Origin: Aurantiochytrium sp. KH105
Taxonomy: Eukaryota; Sar; Bigyra; Thraustochytrida; Thraustochytriidae
Direction of reading: 5' to 3'
DNA: 64,000 nt
NCBI GenBank assembly: GCA_003116975.1
Contig: BGKB01000150.1
Location: 1-64,000, forward strand
Program-made: the position numbers and the translations under genes
Notes under the pieces: generated by a model
Databases searched by the model: none
The model's input: only the letters and a program-made list of their open reading frames with translations
What the model was told of the DNA's origin: nothing
In this document: positions 18,982-28,209 of the stretch, piece by piece
How positions within the stretch are numbered: position 1 is the first letter of the stretch
Layout: every line of letters starts with the position of its first letter

Positions 18982-19618
18982 GGTGCCGCGCGCGCGCTCG
19001 CTCGCTCGCTAGCTAGCAGCAAGCTCTCTCCACTCTACTGCACTCGCTCCGGTGCAATCACCTTCCGCTCGCTCGCGCGGTGCAGCTCGAGCTCCGCCGC
19101 TGCGTCGCGCAGGCTGCCTCGCGCCCGCCCGCCGCCCGTCCGCGCGCCGCTCGTCCGCGCGCGCGTGCCGGCGCGTCGCGTTGCACGTTTGCTTTGGCTC
19201 CGCGCCGCGTTTTGAATTTTGAAAGAGGGAGACGCGATGGATGCCTGGATTGGATCAGCAGGCAGATAGACAGATGGCCGAGCGAGCGAACGCAAGCAAC
19301 GCGAGCAAGAAACAGAGAATCCCTCCTCGCCGCTGCCGGCGCCGCGCCCGCTTCCCGCGCCCGCCGCGCGCGCTCGCGCCTTCTGCCTGCCGCCCGCCAG
19401 CGATCGAGCGAGCGAGCGAGCGAGCGCGTGCGTGTGCGGAGGTACGCCCGGCGAGGGAGGGAAGGAGGGAGGCCGCGGTGGGCACGCGCTGGTTTTGCGC
19501 GCTCGGACTCGGAGCCCGATCTCGACCGGGTTTCCGCCTCTGGCCCGCTCCGGCGCGCTCGGGCCGCGGGGGGTCGGCAGCGAGTGCGCGTCGCAGGGGG
19601 AGGGGGCTCGGCTGCCGC

Positions 19619-19663
<45 letters not shown>

Positions 19664-20078
19664 GCTGCGCGCGGAGGGAGTCCTGGTTCTGGGAGGTGTT
19701 TCGAGGGCGGCAGAGATCGGGGAGAAAACGAAAGAGGAAACGCACACGCTCCGCGCCTATTTACTCCCTTACTGCCCCCTGGACACCGGAGGGTTCATCC
19801 TTATGTTTCGGACCGGATCTACGTGCCGGGGGGTACAGATGGAGTCCTTATGCACACACGCGCGAGCGCGTGTGACTGGATTCTTTTTTGGACAAGCGTG
19901 TAGTAGGCCGAGTCGAATGGTGGTGTATACTATAAGCTATACTAGGCCTACTATCATCCAACGCGCTCGCCACACTGGCCGCTGCTCAAGAATTGATTTG
20001 CCATGGTTGATGGAAGGATGACTGAAATAGATTATCGATCCGTCACAGGAAGGATGACTGAAATAGATTATCGATCCG
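18982..20078. other. Upstream region of the armadillo gene; 3' flank of the TPR gene
   Basis: No gene is supported. The 700 bases next to the armadillo start are GC-rich with GCGA and CTG microsatellites. Frames on both strands translate to poly-Ala, poly-Ser, poly-Leu or Arg-rich low complexity and are not believable proteins. The far end is the 3' flank of the TPR gene and holds a 36-base tandem duplication. Confidence 0.5.
19621..19662. repeat. (CTG)14 trinucleotide repeat
   Basis: Fourteen perfect CTG units (CAG on the other strand), about 640 bases upstream of the armadillo gene start, outside any supported CDS. Confidence 0.95.
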
Positions 20079-20083
20079 TCACA
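20012..20083. repeat. Perfect 36-base tandem duplication over a stop codon
   Basis: Two identical 36-base units (20012-20047 and 20048-20083), each beginning ggaaggatgactg and ending gatccgtcaca. The second copy contains the TGA stop of the TPR gene (20079-20081 on the minus strand), so the duplication joins coding end and 3' UTR. Confidence 0.95.
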
Positions 20084-21266
20084 GAAAGCGATCTCGCGCC
20101 CAAGACACCCATCCCCCGTCCTGCCCAGAACTATCTGCTCCAGACGCCGGAGCTTCGTTGGAGGTAGCGCCTGCAGACCGCGACGGGTTCACTTGAGAAC
20201 GTGAAGTCGAAGGCGAAGATGAGGCAGTAGTTGTGTCGTCGTCCTTTTCCAAGACGGCGTCCCGCACCCAAGTGGAAATACTCTTGGCCAGCGCGCGATC
20301 CTGCTTTTGCGCCACGACACGGCGCTGTTTAATAATGGCAACCAGCTGCCGCGCCTGCTGGTGTCCAGGGTCGCGCTGAATGGCCGCCTTTACATCCACG
20401 GCGGCTGCCGTGAGCTTGTTTTGCACAATGTGAGCCCTGGTCTTGAGCAGTAGAGCGTCGACAAGACGCCCCGAGAGCGACGAGATCTCCGGGACAACGC
20501 CTTCAAAGTTACCGTCATTGGTCTTGAGAGAACTCAAAATCTGAATCGCGACAGCGCAGAGACATACCGCTTCCGCAGATGCCTCCGGCATTTGCTGCAA
20601 CGCGTACTTTGCCGCACTTACGGCAAGCGTTGCAAATCGATCAGCCTCCTCGGCTTCATTCGGAACACAAATGACGTGATTTCGTGAAGCCGTAAAGTCT
20701 TCCGTGTCGTCGTCGTTTCCCATCATTTCAACGACGTCGTCCTCGATTGTGGCGACCATGCCGACTCGCGTTGCTGCGAGGATTCCTCGATCATTGAAGT
20801 TCGGGTCAAACACCACGGCGATGCTGCCGGCAGACGGAGCGGCTGCCAATTGCCGAAGAACTCTTACCAGCTGCGCTCTCGCGCTGCGAAAGTCTCGCAG
20901 CCTTCCGGCAAGGAATTGAGCACGTCGAACAAGCTTTTCTGCGTCCTCAGCATCTTGTGCCGCTTCGTCATGTTCCCATGCCTCAAGACGACGAAGCTTT
21001 TCGATCGGGACACGCTCTAGCTCGAGGCGCTCCATATTGACATGGTTATCTTTGGTGGCGGGCGCGAGCGCGATCTTGCTTGGGTCGTCAAATTCCACAT
21101 CGACCGCGAAAGAGCCTTCGCTGTCCGCTTTCCCTTCATGGACCAAGGTCACCATTCCCGTGCGTTGCTGTTCTGCCTGCTTTGCACTACCATCCTCGGA
21201 GGTAACCACTACGCGAACCAGCTGGCCCACGTCCACCTCGCTCGTCTTGAGCGTGCGGTCTGTCAT
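20079..21266 (-). CDS. TPR-like protein of unknown function
   Basis: 395 residues from an ATG. Residues 10-90 look like a small beta-rich domain (VGQLVRVVVTSEDG, then FAVDVEFDDP). A helical region follows. Near residues 275-330 there is a TPR-like pair of helices (LLKTRAHIVQNKLTAAAVDVKAAIQRDPGHQQARQ shows the alternating helix pattern with the typical DP turn). The C-terminal 60 residues are Ser/Thr-rich and disordered, ending in WVSWARDRFL. No enzymatic motif, signal peptide or membrane segment is seen. It diverges from the lipase gene and shares its promoter. Family unknown. Confidence 0.75.
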   Translation of the reverse strand: MTDRTLKTSEVDVGQLVRVVVTSEDGSAKQAEQQRTGMVTLVHEGKADSEGSFAVDVEFDDPSKIALAPATKDNHVNMERLELERVPIEKLRRLEAWEHDEAAQDAEDAEKLVRRAQFLAGRLRDFRSARAQLVRVLRQLAAAPSAGSIAVVFDPNFNDRGILAATRVGMVATIEDDVVEMMGNDDDTEDFTASRNHVICVPNEAEEADRFATLAVSAAKYALQQMPEASAEAVCLCAVAIQILSSLKTNDGNFEGVVPEISSLSGRLVDALLLKTRAHIVQNKLTAAAVDVKAAIQRDPGHQQARQLVAIIKQRRVVAQKQDRALAKSISTWVRDAVLEKDDDTTTASSSPSTSRSQVNPSRSAGATSNEAPASGADSSGQDGGWVSWARDRFL

Positions 21267-21850
21267 GATGATCTTCTCGTGCTCGACAGCGCAATCACGT
21301 CGACCACCAGCGCCTTACCGACGTTAAGTCTGTCGCTACGACTTCACAGTACGTATACACAAAGACAAGGCTCAAACCGCTGACTCCGTCCAACGCGCTC
21401 GCTCGCGGCGGCGCTGAGAGCAATAACTTGAACCTCCCGAGCCGTGTCGCCGACCGACATTCTGTTTTTGCCGTCCTGGGCCGGAAAAAGCAAGAAAAGG
21501 CACCCAAAAAAAGGACGTTTCAAAAGCGGTTTCGTAACGTTTTAAAACCACCTCTTTTTTCTTCTTGTCTTTTCTTGTCTTTTCTTTCTTTCTTTGTGCA
21601 AGCAAGCAAGCACGCCAGTACCTCGCCAGGTCCCAAAGACAGACAGTTCTCCATCTTCTTCGTCTTCTCCAGTGCGCGGCATCGCCGCCGTCGAGCCGCC
21701 CTTCGCCCGCCCACGACCGACGCGGCACGCGCGTGCGCTCGATAGAGCTCGGCTCACTCACGCTCGAGGCGAAGCTTGGACAACACTGGACGGAGCTCGC
21801 GAGGCCTGGCTCAACTCAGCTCGAGCCTCAAAAGCCCAGAAAAAGACGCG
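21267..21850. promoter_or_regulatory. Divergent promoter between TPR gene and lipase
   Basis: 584 bases serving both genes. It contains a T/C-rich tract (ttcttgtcttttcttgtct) near 21560-21600 and Arg/Ser-type low-complexity frames. No coding sequence is supported. Confidence 0.45.
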
Positions 21851-22723
21851 ATGCGCGCTCGCACGTGGGAACGTGCCGCGGCGACGGCCGTGTTGGTAGC
21901 CCTCGCGCTCGTGCATGGCGCCGTGGCGGATCTCGCGAGCGAGGCTGACTTTGATCACGAACTCGTCGCGACCGCGGCGGAACAAATGGACGACTTTACC
22001 GACGCCTTTGCCGCCAACGACGACGTCATGGCCGTCACTCGCGCTAATGGCAAGTGTTTCATCAAGGTGCTTGGATCAGATAGTCTTCACGACTGGGTCA
22101 ACAACATGTCCTTCATTAAAGGATCCATCGCGGGTCTTCGCTGCCGCGTCGGCGGTCAGGTCAAGCTCCCCGAGGACAAGTGCCGCTCCTGGAGGTCGGC
22201 CGGCATCGGAATGCGCGGCTTTATTGAATCCTTTAACCAGCTTCGCTTCGAAATGCTCCGCCAGATGCGGAAAAAGTGCGATCTCGCGCGCGACAACGTC
22301 GTCGTTGTTGGCCACTCCCGTGGAGGAGCGATCGCCCAAACAGCCGCAGCAGTGCTCTTTCTCGACGAGATTGTCCCCTCTCCGCGCCTTGCTCTCGTGA
22401 CCTTTGGCAGCCCGCGCGTGCTCGAAAGTACGCTGAGCGATGCCGTTCATAACAAGTTCACGCAGATTCGACTCATCAATGAGGAAGACCCTGTGCCAAG
22501 CACTCCCCCTGCCTGGCTAGCCTATAAGCACTTTGGTCGCATGTACTGCCGAGATTGCGGTTATCCCATGGAACGCGACGAGCCTAAGCTGGCTTTTAAT
22601 ATTTTTGAGGTCTCGGACCATTATCTCGTCTCTTACCAGGCGTGGCTCACGTCTTCTCTCGCAAAGAAAGAAGCGCGCGCAGCGGCGGCCCACCAGGCCG
22701 AGACGGTGGCGCTCATCCTGTAA
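21851..22723 (+). CDS. Secreted class-3 (alpha/beta hydrolase) lipase
   Basis: 290 residues from the ATG at 21851, chosen because it begins a signal peptide (MRARTWER, then a hydrophobic AVLVALALVHGAVA). The lipase class-3 nucleophile elbow is GHSRGGA, preceded by NVVVV. The rest of the triad is likely the Asp in NEEDPVPS and the His in VSDHYLVSY near the C-terminus. FGSPRV after the elbow is also typical of the family. The expected role is hydrolysis of acylglycerols or phospholipids in the secretory pathway or outside the cell. Eight cysteines or fewer suggest a few disulfides. A decayed copy of its 3' end lies downstream. Confidence 0.85.
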   Translation: MRARTWERAAATAVLVALALVHGAVADLASEADFDHELVATAAEQMDDFTDAFAANDDVMAVTRANGKCFIKVLGSDSLHDWVNNMSFIKGSIAGLRCRVGGQVKLPEDKCRSWRSAGIGMRGFIESFNQLRFEMLRQMRKKCDLARDNVVVVGHSRGGAIAQTAAAVLFLDEIVPSPRLALVTFGSPRVLESTLSDAVHNKFTQIRLINEEDPVPSTPPAWLAYKHFGRMYCRDCGYPMERDEPKLAFNIFEVSDHYLVSYQAWLTSSLAKKEARAAAAHQAETVALIL

Positions 22724-22992
22724 AGAATTGTATATCATGTAAGTAAAGAAATATCAACGGCAGCTCTATCCGGTTCTTCTCTTGTGTGATCAGAATTCGA
22801 TTTCGACGTCGTACTCTCACGCAGTGGGAGTCCAGGGACTTATAATGCTTGCGAATAATTCGTGTTTCATCATGCCGAGACGGTTGCGCTCATCTGTAAG
22901 AATGTAAGCCAAAGGCAGCCTCATTCAATTCTTCATAACTTCATCTCAACGTCGTACTTTTGCAGTGGCAGTTTGGGAAATAATGATGCTTG
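22697..22992. repeat. Diverged tandem duplication of the lipase 3' end
   Basis: Copy 1 (22697-22851) covers the last codons (gccgagacggtggcgctcat), the stop and 3' UTR. Copy 2 (about 22874-22992) repeats gccgagacggttgcgctcat, then a stop-like TAA, then the shared words ggcag, aacgtcgtact, gcagtgg and ataatg..gcttg in the same order, with small deletions. Confidence 0.7.
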
Positions 22993-23345
22993 AGGATGCT
23001 TAATCGAAATTCTGATGAACGATGGCTTGCTTGGTGTTTCCTCGATACTGCTACTGCCAACTCGCGCGCGCTTTCCAACCTCTCGCCACAGCCCGTTCAT
23101 TGCTATCTCGCCGTCCAATCCTCTCATTTGCGTTTCGCCAAGCATTTTAGACAATTGCTTGCAGGTGAGTTCGGCAAATGATCCTTGTCAAAAGGGCACT
23201 TTGTTTTCTTCTTGCGCCTGTTTACACTGTTAAGCCAAGAGATTCAGCTGTTGTAACATTTCTTGAGCAGTTCAAGATCAGCCTCAATGACGAAAAACCT
23301 CGTACACTTCCACAAAAGCTGTGGGAGAATTCTTGTGATTCGCTT

Positions 23346-26300
23346 CTACAAAAAGAAAGGAACAGAAGTTGATTTTGCCGTCTGCAACCGTTTCCACTGC
23401 CCCTGTCTACCATCGTCTCTTCTTGTCTTGACTGTGTTGTGAAACGTGCATTTACTGACCAGGTAACACGAAGGGAACACCCTGCAAAAATAGTTTCAAA
23501 TTTTTTACCGGATTCAATGCGACTGATGAGCTCGTTGTAAAAGCTTTCAGTCAGATACAAGCGACGCTGAAAAGGCATAGACTCGCTGAGACCGAAAATG
23601 TGCCTCGCCGACTCGGGGACCGTGTCAATGTACGTCTTGAACGCAGTAAAACCCACGCGATTGGGATCACTCTCGTGCACCAGCAAAATGGGCTTTTCGG
23701 CTCGCAAGGCCGTGTCAAGCTCCATGCAAACCATCTCAGATTCGAAGACAGTCTTGCTCAAAAAGAGCAGGTAGCATTTCGACGCCTGGATTCCAGCTCG
23801 CATCTTCTCCGGGGAGAGGTTGCCCTCTGTTCGCTGGTCGACCCAAACCTTGAGTCCGCGATTGACGAGCTTCTCGGCCATGAGATTGCATGCGTCACCG
23901 GCCTCGAGCTGCTTGTGGCTCAAGAAGACGTGATACTCCAAGCCGGGAGCCAGCGGCAAATCTGCCTCTTCAATCTCGCCCGTGTCTCTCTCATCCTCCG
24001 TCAACGAACCATCTTTGAAGAACGGCTCGAAGTCGGCAACTCTAGCATTTTTGGTGCCAATGGACTCGACGAAAGCTGCGCTCGACGTGCGTGCCTGGGC
24101 TACTGTGTCATACGCGACCATGACGGACGCATTCTTCGGCGACTGAAGAAGAAGCTCCCAAGGCAAATCTCGAAAGACGGCGTCGCGCGCTCCCCGAAAC
24201 ATGCTCACTAGCGTCTTTAACGTGCTTGCTGGCTTTGCGGAGTCACGCTCCACGCGGATCCATATCTTGTCCTTGATTTGCTCGAGCGCAAATACAGAAA
24301 GGCCGAAGCGGATGATGGCTTGGTTTCCTGCAAGCTGAGGTGCGCGTGTAATGGCCCCAACATCTCCACTGTATTGAGCGCAAAGCGAAAGCAGGCGCGC
24401 AAAGACGCCGTCCGGAAGGAAATACTTGGTAAAGTCCAGAACGCATGTCAGACCGAGGTCCATGTCCGCAATTTCTGCGTCAAGATCAGCGTCGGTCGAG
24501 TTCTTGAGCAGACTGCTCACCAGATAGAGCGGCTCGCCTTGATGGCCCGACGTGAAGGTATCTTCTGGGAAATCCCAGTTTGACAGAAGCATGACGCCGC
24601 GCATGAACTCCACGAGATATTCGACTTCTTCATCGTCCCAGAGGAACTCGAGCAAGGCGCGTGAACCAATGCCCTTGTGACGCAGGAGCGCAAAGTCGTC
24701 CTCAAGCTCGAGGTCGGAAAGCCGCTCGTCGTAGTAGATGTCTTGGACGTGAATCTCGTCCGCAATGACTCGGGCCAGCTTGTCCAAAAGCCACTGGGGA
24801 TTCAGCACGACCTTGTCGTGCAGGGTATCGGTGGCGCGCAGATGCACAAGCATGCCAAGCTCGTGAAAAAACTCGAGCAGCTCGTCTGTCTGGTCGCCGG
24901 CGTGGTACTTGGTCGCCAACTCCTGCACTTTGGCAAAGAGAACGTGGTCGCGGTTCAATTTCATGAGATCATCCAAGACCTTGAGCCAGCGCAGCGAGAT
25001 CTTTGCGACACAGCCTCAAGCTTGGATGCCGCTTTCTCCACAGCAGCGCGCAGATCGGCAGCGCGGTTTGCTGCGGGACTCATGTTGTCAATGGGGAAAA
25101 AACTCAGCCGAGCCCCACTGTTTTTCACCAGTTTGATTCCGCGCAGCTTACGAAAGAGGGACTGGAGGATTCGCTCGACGGCTTGCAGACTGCTGGAAGC
25201 TTGATCGTAATGTGATGCGACCAAGAGGACAGGGGCTTTGGGCGCGTGCAGCTTGATCGAGTTGAGCCAAAAGCGCAGATACCCCAGAGCTTTCTTTTGC
25301 TCGGTGAGAAGTTCCTGCATGTCAAAGACGAGCATGAAGACACCGCCCTCGCGCGTGAGGAAAATGTGGTGCAGCGCGTAAAAGACGTCCTGACCCGCAT
25401 AGTCCCAGATGGTAAACTTGATCTTCTGGCCCGACTGCGTCTGGCCGGCCATGTCCTCGATCTCCGCATATTCGAACCGCTGCGCCATCTCGGCTTCGGG
25501 CACCAGCTCCACCTGCTCCTCTGCGACGAAGGGCCGCGCCGCAGAAGAATGTCGACGGACAGCGTCTACAATGCCGCGAGACACGCGCCTGGGCAGCGAT
25601 TGCCGCTTCTTGCTCGCCGCTTGCTCCTGCGCGGCCATGCGCAGCGCCGCCACGCGATACGCCTGGCGTTCAAACCCACTTTCGAATTCCTCTTCCCGCC
25701 ACGACTCTGCATCGGTGCGCTTGAGCTCGACGCCCACCGTCGAGATGTGCTCCGCCACAGGCGGCATGCCCAGCAGCGAGCGCAACGTGGACGTCTTGCC
25801 GGCGGCGCCCTGGCCGACGACCATGAGCTTGCAGCGGCCCAGCTCCGCGGGGTCCCCGTTCGCCAGCGCCGCCTGGAGCGCCTCCTTCGCCGCCGCAGTC
25901 GTCGCGGGGCCGCCGAGCACGTCCTCGATGGGCCGCACGGCCTCCGTGCCGTCCAGCACGCGCGTCGAGGCGCCCGTCTCCGCGTCCCAGATGCGCACGC
26001 TGTTGTCCGTACTTATAAAGCTGCCAGATCCGCTCACGATCTCCGACCCCAAGAGAGAGACCGAGCGCACCGTTCCCGAGTGTCCTTGCAAGACGTGCAG
26101 CGCGTCTCCGCTGCGCGCGTCCCAGAGTCTGACCGTCTTGTCGTCGGACCCGCTCACGATGCGGTCTCCCTCGAGCGCGACAGAGCGCACATACCAGGTG
26201 TGTCCTTCGAGGACGCGGACGAGCTGGAAGGAGGGCACGGCGTAGACCCTCACCTTCTTGTCGTCGGACCCGCTCACCATGCGCTGCGCGTCGATCGCGA

Positions 26301-26738
26301 CCGCGTAGACCTCGCCTGTCGCCTCCGTGAGGACGTGGCGTGGGCCGCCGCTGGCCCGGTCGAAGACGCGCACGGTCTTGTCTTTCAACCCGGCCACGAG
26401 CAGGTTCTCGTGGGCGGCAACGCCGTAGACCGACGCCCCGGCGTCGATCCTCAAGGTCTCTCGGCCGCTGATCTTGTCCCAGACGCGGACGGTCTGGTCG
26501 TTGTACCCGCCGGAGATGATCTCGTTGCCGTTCGAGTGTGGTGCACCGACACACAGCAGCGCGAGTAGTGCGTGGAGAAGCCTTGACGTGGTGACATCTG
26601 AGGCTTGTGGAAAAGGAGTTTCAAAAAAGGGGATAGAATTTAAAACGTTTGTCAAAAGAAAACTAGTGCAGAGCGCAAGCCGTGCGTGCGGTAAGAGAAA
26701 GCGTCGTGTGAAGAAGTCGTCCAACTTGCTGAGCTTGG
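23346..26738 (-). CDS. WD40-ROC-COR-TIR protein (ROCO family), frameshifted
   Basis: A Roco-type GTPase with signalling ends. In order: at least five WD40 blades (VSGSDDKTVRLWD type); a ROC GTPase domain with P-loop GQGAAGKTS, switch WDYAGQ and SHYDQ; a COR domain (VVLNPQWLLDKLARVI); and a C-terminal TIR domain (YHVFLSHKQLEAGDACNLMAEKL, with Glu in VCMELDTAL). ROC and COR lie in different frames: one A is missing in a run at 25002-25004, and adding it reads VSQKISLRWLKVLDDL. No in-frame ATG precedes the first WD repeat. The frame opens at 26738 just after an acceptor-like TTTTTCTTTACAG, so a 5' exon is missing from this call. A probable 77-base terminal intron (23432-23508) would give the stop at 23346; without it the frame runs to 23222. 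It may be a pseudogene or carry a sequence error. Confidence 0.75.
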
Positions 26739-27300
26739 CTGTAAAGAAAAATCAATTTCGAACCAGGCCGGGCCCACGAAATAACCTACTGCAAGACTTT
26801 TTTGGTTCTCTCCTTGTCTAAAATCTACAAAGTGAACAAAGACGATCGACCTTGCGAAACAGCTCCCCCTTGGTCGGCTTTTCTTCAACGAGTACGTTTG
26901 CCCACTACGCGAAATGAACAAGCGGTAGCTAGCGTCGTTCGTTGTGTCGAAAGAAAAGGTCATTTGAAAAATAGACATGCCCAATGCTGCAAAGTAACAA
27001 GCAATCTCTTTCTGCATCGGTCGTGGAAAGCAGTCCCAAAAGAACAATGTGGACGTCACGCAGTTCTCGCTCAGTAGACTTGTTACTTTTGGATTCGCAA
27101 TTCATGTATTCGTCTCAGCTTCGATCTCGGCCATTTCGGAAAGATACATTTTCAGTTCCATTTTTTGCTTGTTTTTGTCATCAAGGCCTTTTGCATGCTA
27201 ATAAAGAAGCTCCAGCGAATCGCACGCCAGTATGCCATGCAACTAAAGCATCATCTATCTTTTGCCAAATAAACAAAGATTGGTGCCACAAAACCAGTCA
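26739..27300. other. Probable intron and first exon region of the ROCO gene
   Basis: AT-rich. On the minus strand it has acceptor-like sites (TTTTTCTTTACAG ending at 26739, and TACTTTGCAG near 26990). A short ATG frame begins MELKMYLSEM near 27160 and could be a first exon. I cannot place the donor. Nothing else is seen. Confidence 0.35.
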
Positions 27301-27657
27301 TCATCTTTGACCAAGATTTGGATGTTCGAGATGAAGCTCGATGAGCGGTTGCCAGTCCGTTTCATTTCCCATCTTAACAGACTTGCCAAAAGCCGCCGCT
27401 GCAGCCTCCGGCTGGTTCATGTGCATGAGTGAAAATCCGAGCAAGTGCTGGGCCTCCTTGAGTGTCTTGGGATTTCGCAGACAGTGCGAGAGCGCTTCAA
27501 TGCAGAGCTGATAGTCTCCGAGCTTGTACAGTCCTCGCGCCGCATACATCCACGCAACCGGGTGTGTCGGATAGAACCCAATCCGCTGCATGAGCACGTC
27601 CTTTACCGCCGTCGCCGAACCTGGCGCCGTCGCCGTCGTCACGCTTGGCTGGCTCAT
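27301..27657 (-). CDS. Small TPR protein
   Basis: 118 residues from an ATG. Two to three tetratricopeptide-like helical pairs are visible: HPVAWMYAARGLYKLGDYQ, CIEALSHCLRNPKT, then AQHLLGFSLMHMNQPEAAAAAF with the typical Gly/Ala and Tyr/Ala spacing. No other motif is present. The gene is divergent from the axonemal dynein chain gene and shares its promoter, which hints at a ciliary role by association only. It may be complete, since it has an ATG, a stop and no splice signals nearby. Confidence 0.65.
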   Translation of the reverse strand: MSQPSVTTATAPGSATAVKDVLMQRIGFYPTHPVAWMYAARGLYKLGDYQLCIEALSHCLRNPKTLKEAQHLLGFSLMHMNQPEAAAAAFGKSVKMGNETDWQPLIELHLEHPNLGQR

Positions 27658-28209
27658 CAGGTCGAATCAACGCAGACACCTTTGCGTACTTTGTGCGAGC
27701 GAGCGACCCTTTGCGCACTGCTCTGCTGGGCACTGCTCTGCTCTACTCTACCCGGCCCTGCTCTGCTTTCTCCAAGAAGGGGACAAGAGTGCCGTTGTGG
27801 GACGTTAATGTCCTACCGTTTTCCCTATTTAGATGTTAATTGACCGTAGACGCGACTTCGAGGCAACGGAGCCCACCTGCAGACAGACACACGAACAAAC
27901 GGTCTCCGTGGTGCCGCAAGGAGCTCGCGCGCCGACGCATACTCAGGACGAGGCCGTCAATCCCCGCTCCGGAAACTCCGTCCCTTCTCTCGTCGCGCAC
28001 TGCGTGCGTATTGACACCATCTGCCGTTGCCTCTTCTGAGTGTTCTGCCGCGATTGAGGTGCGAGAAGTAGCAGCAACAGAAATAGAAACAGCAGCAGCA
28101 GCAGCAACAGCAGCACAGGTGCCGCCTTCGACACCGCCTTCATCACCGCCTTCGTCACCGCCTTCGTCACCGCCTTCGTCGCCGCTGCCTCGCCGCCGCT
28201 GCTTTGAAG
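27658..28209. promoter_or_regulatory. Divergent promoter, TPR gene and DNAI2
   Basis: 552 bases between two start codons facing away from each other. It holds a (CAG)n stretch at 28089-28115 and five copies of a 12-base unit, accgccttcgtc, at 28122-28183 immediately before the DNAI2 ATG, presumably in its 5' UTR. I found no clear RFX X-box. Confidence 0.5.
28122..28183. repeat. 12-base tandem repeat in the DNAI2 5' UTR
   Basis: About five units of accgccttcgtc with one or two substitutions, ending 27 bases before the ATG at 28210. Confidence 0.85.

Noticed and set aside
19035..20021. Poly-Ala, poly-Ser and poly-Leu frames around the CTG repeat
   Set aside because: All frames on both strands are open because of GC-rich repeats; none has a domain or a credible start.
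23481..23507. 27-base GT-AG segment near the ROCO 3' end as an intron
   Set aside because: It has good-looking ends (GTAAAA...TTTTTGCAG) but is too short for splicing; the 77-base alternative fits better.
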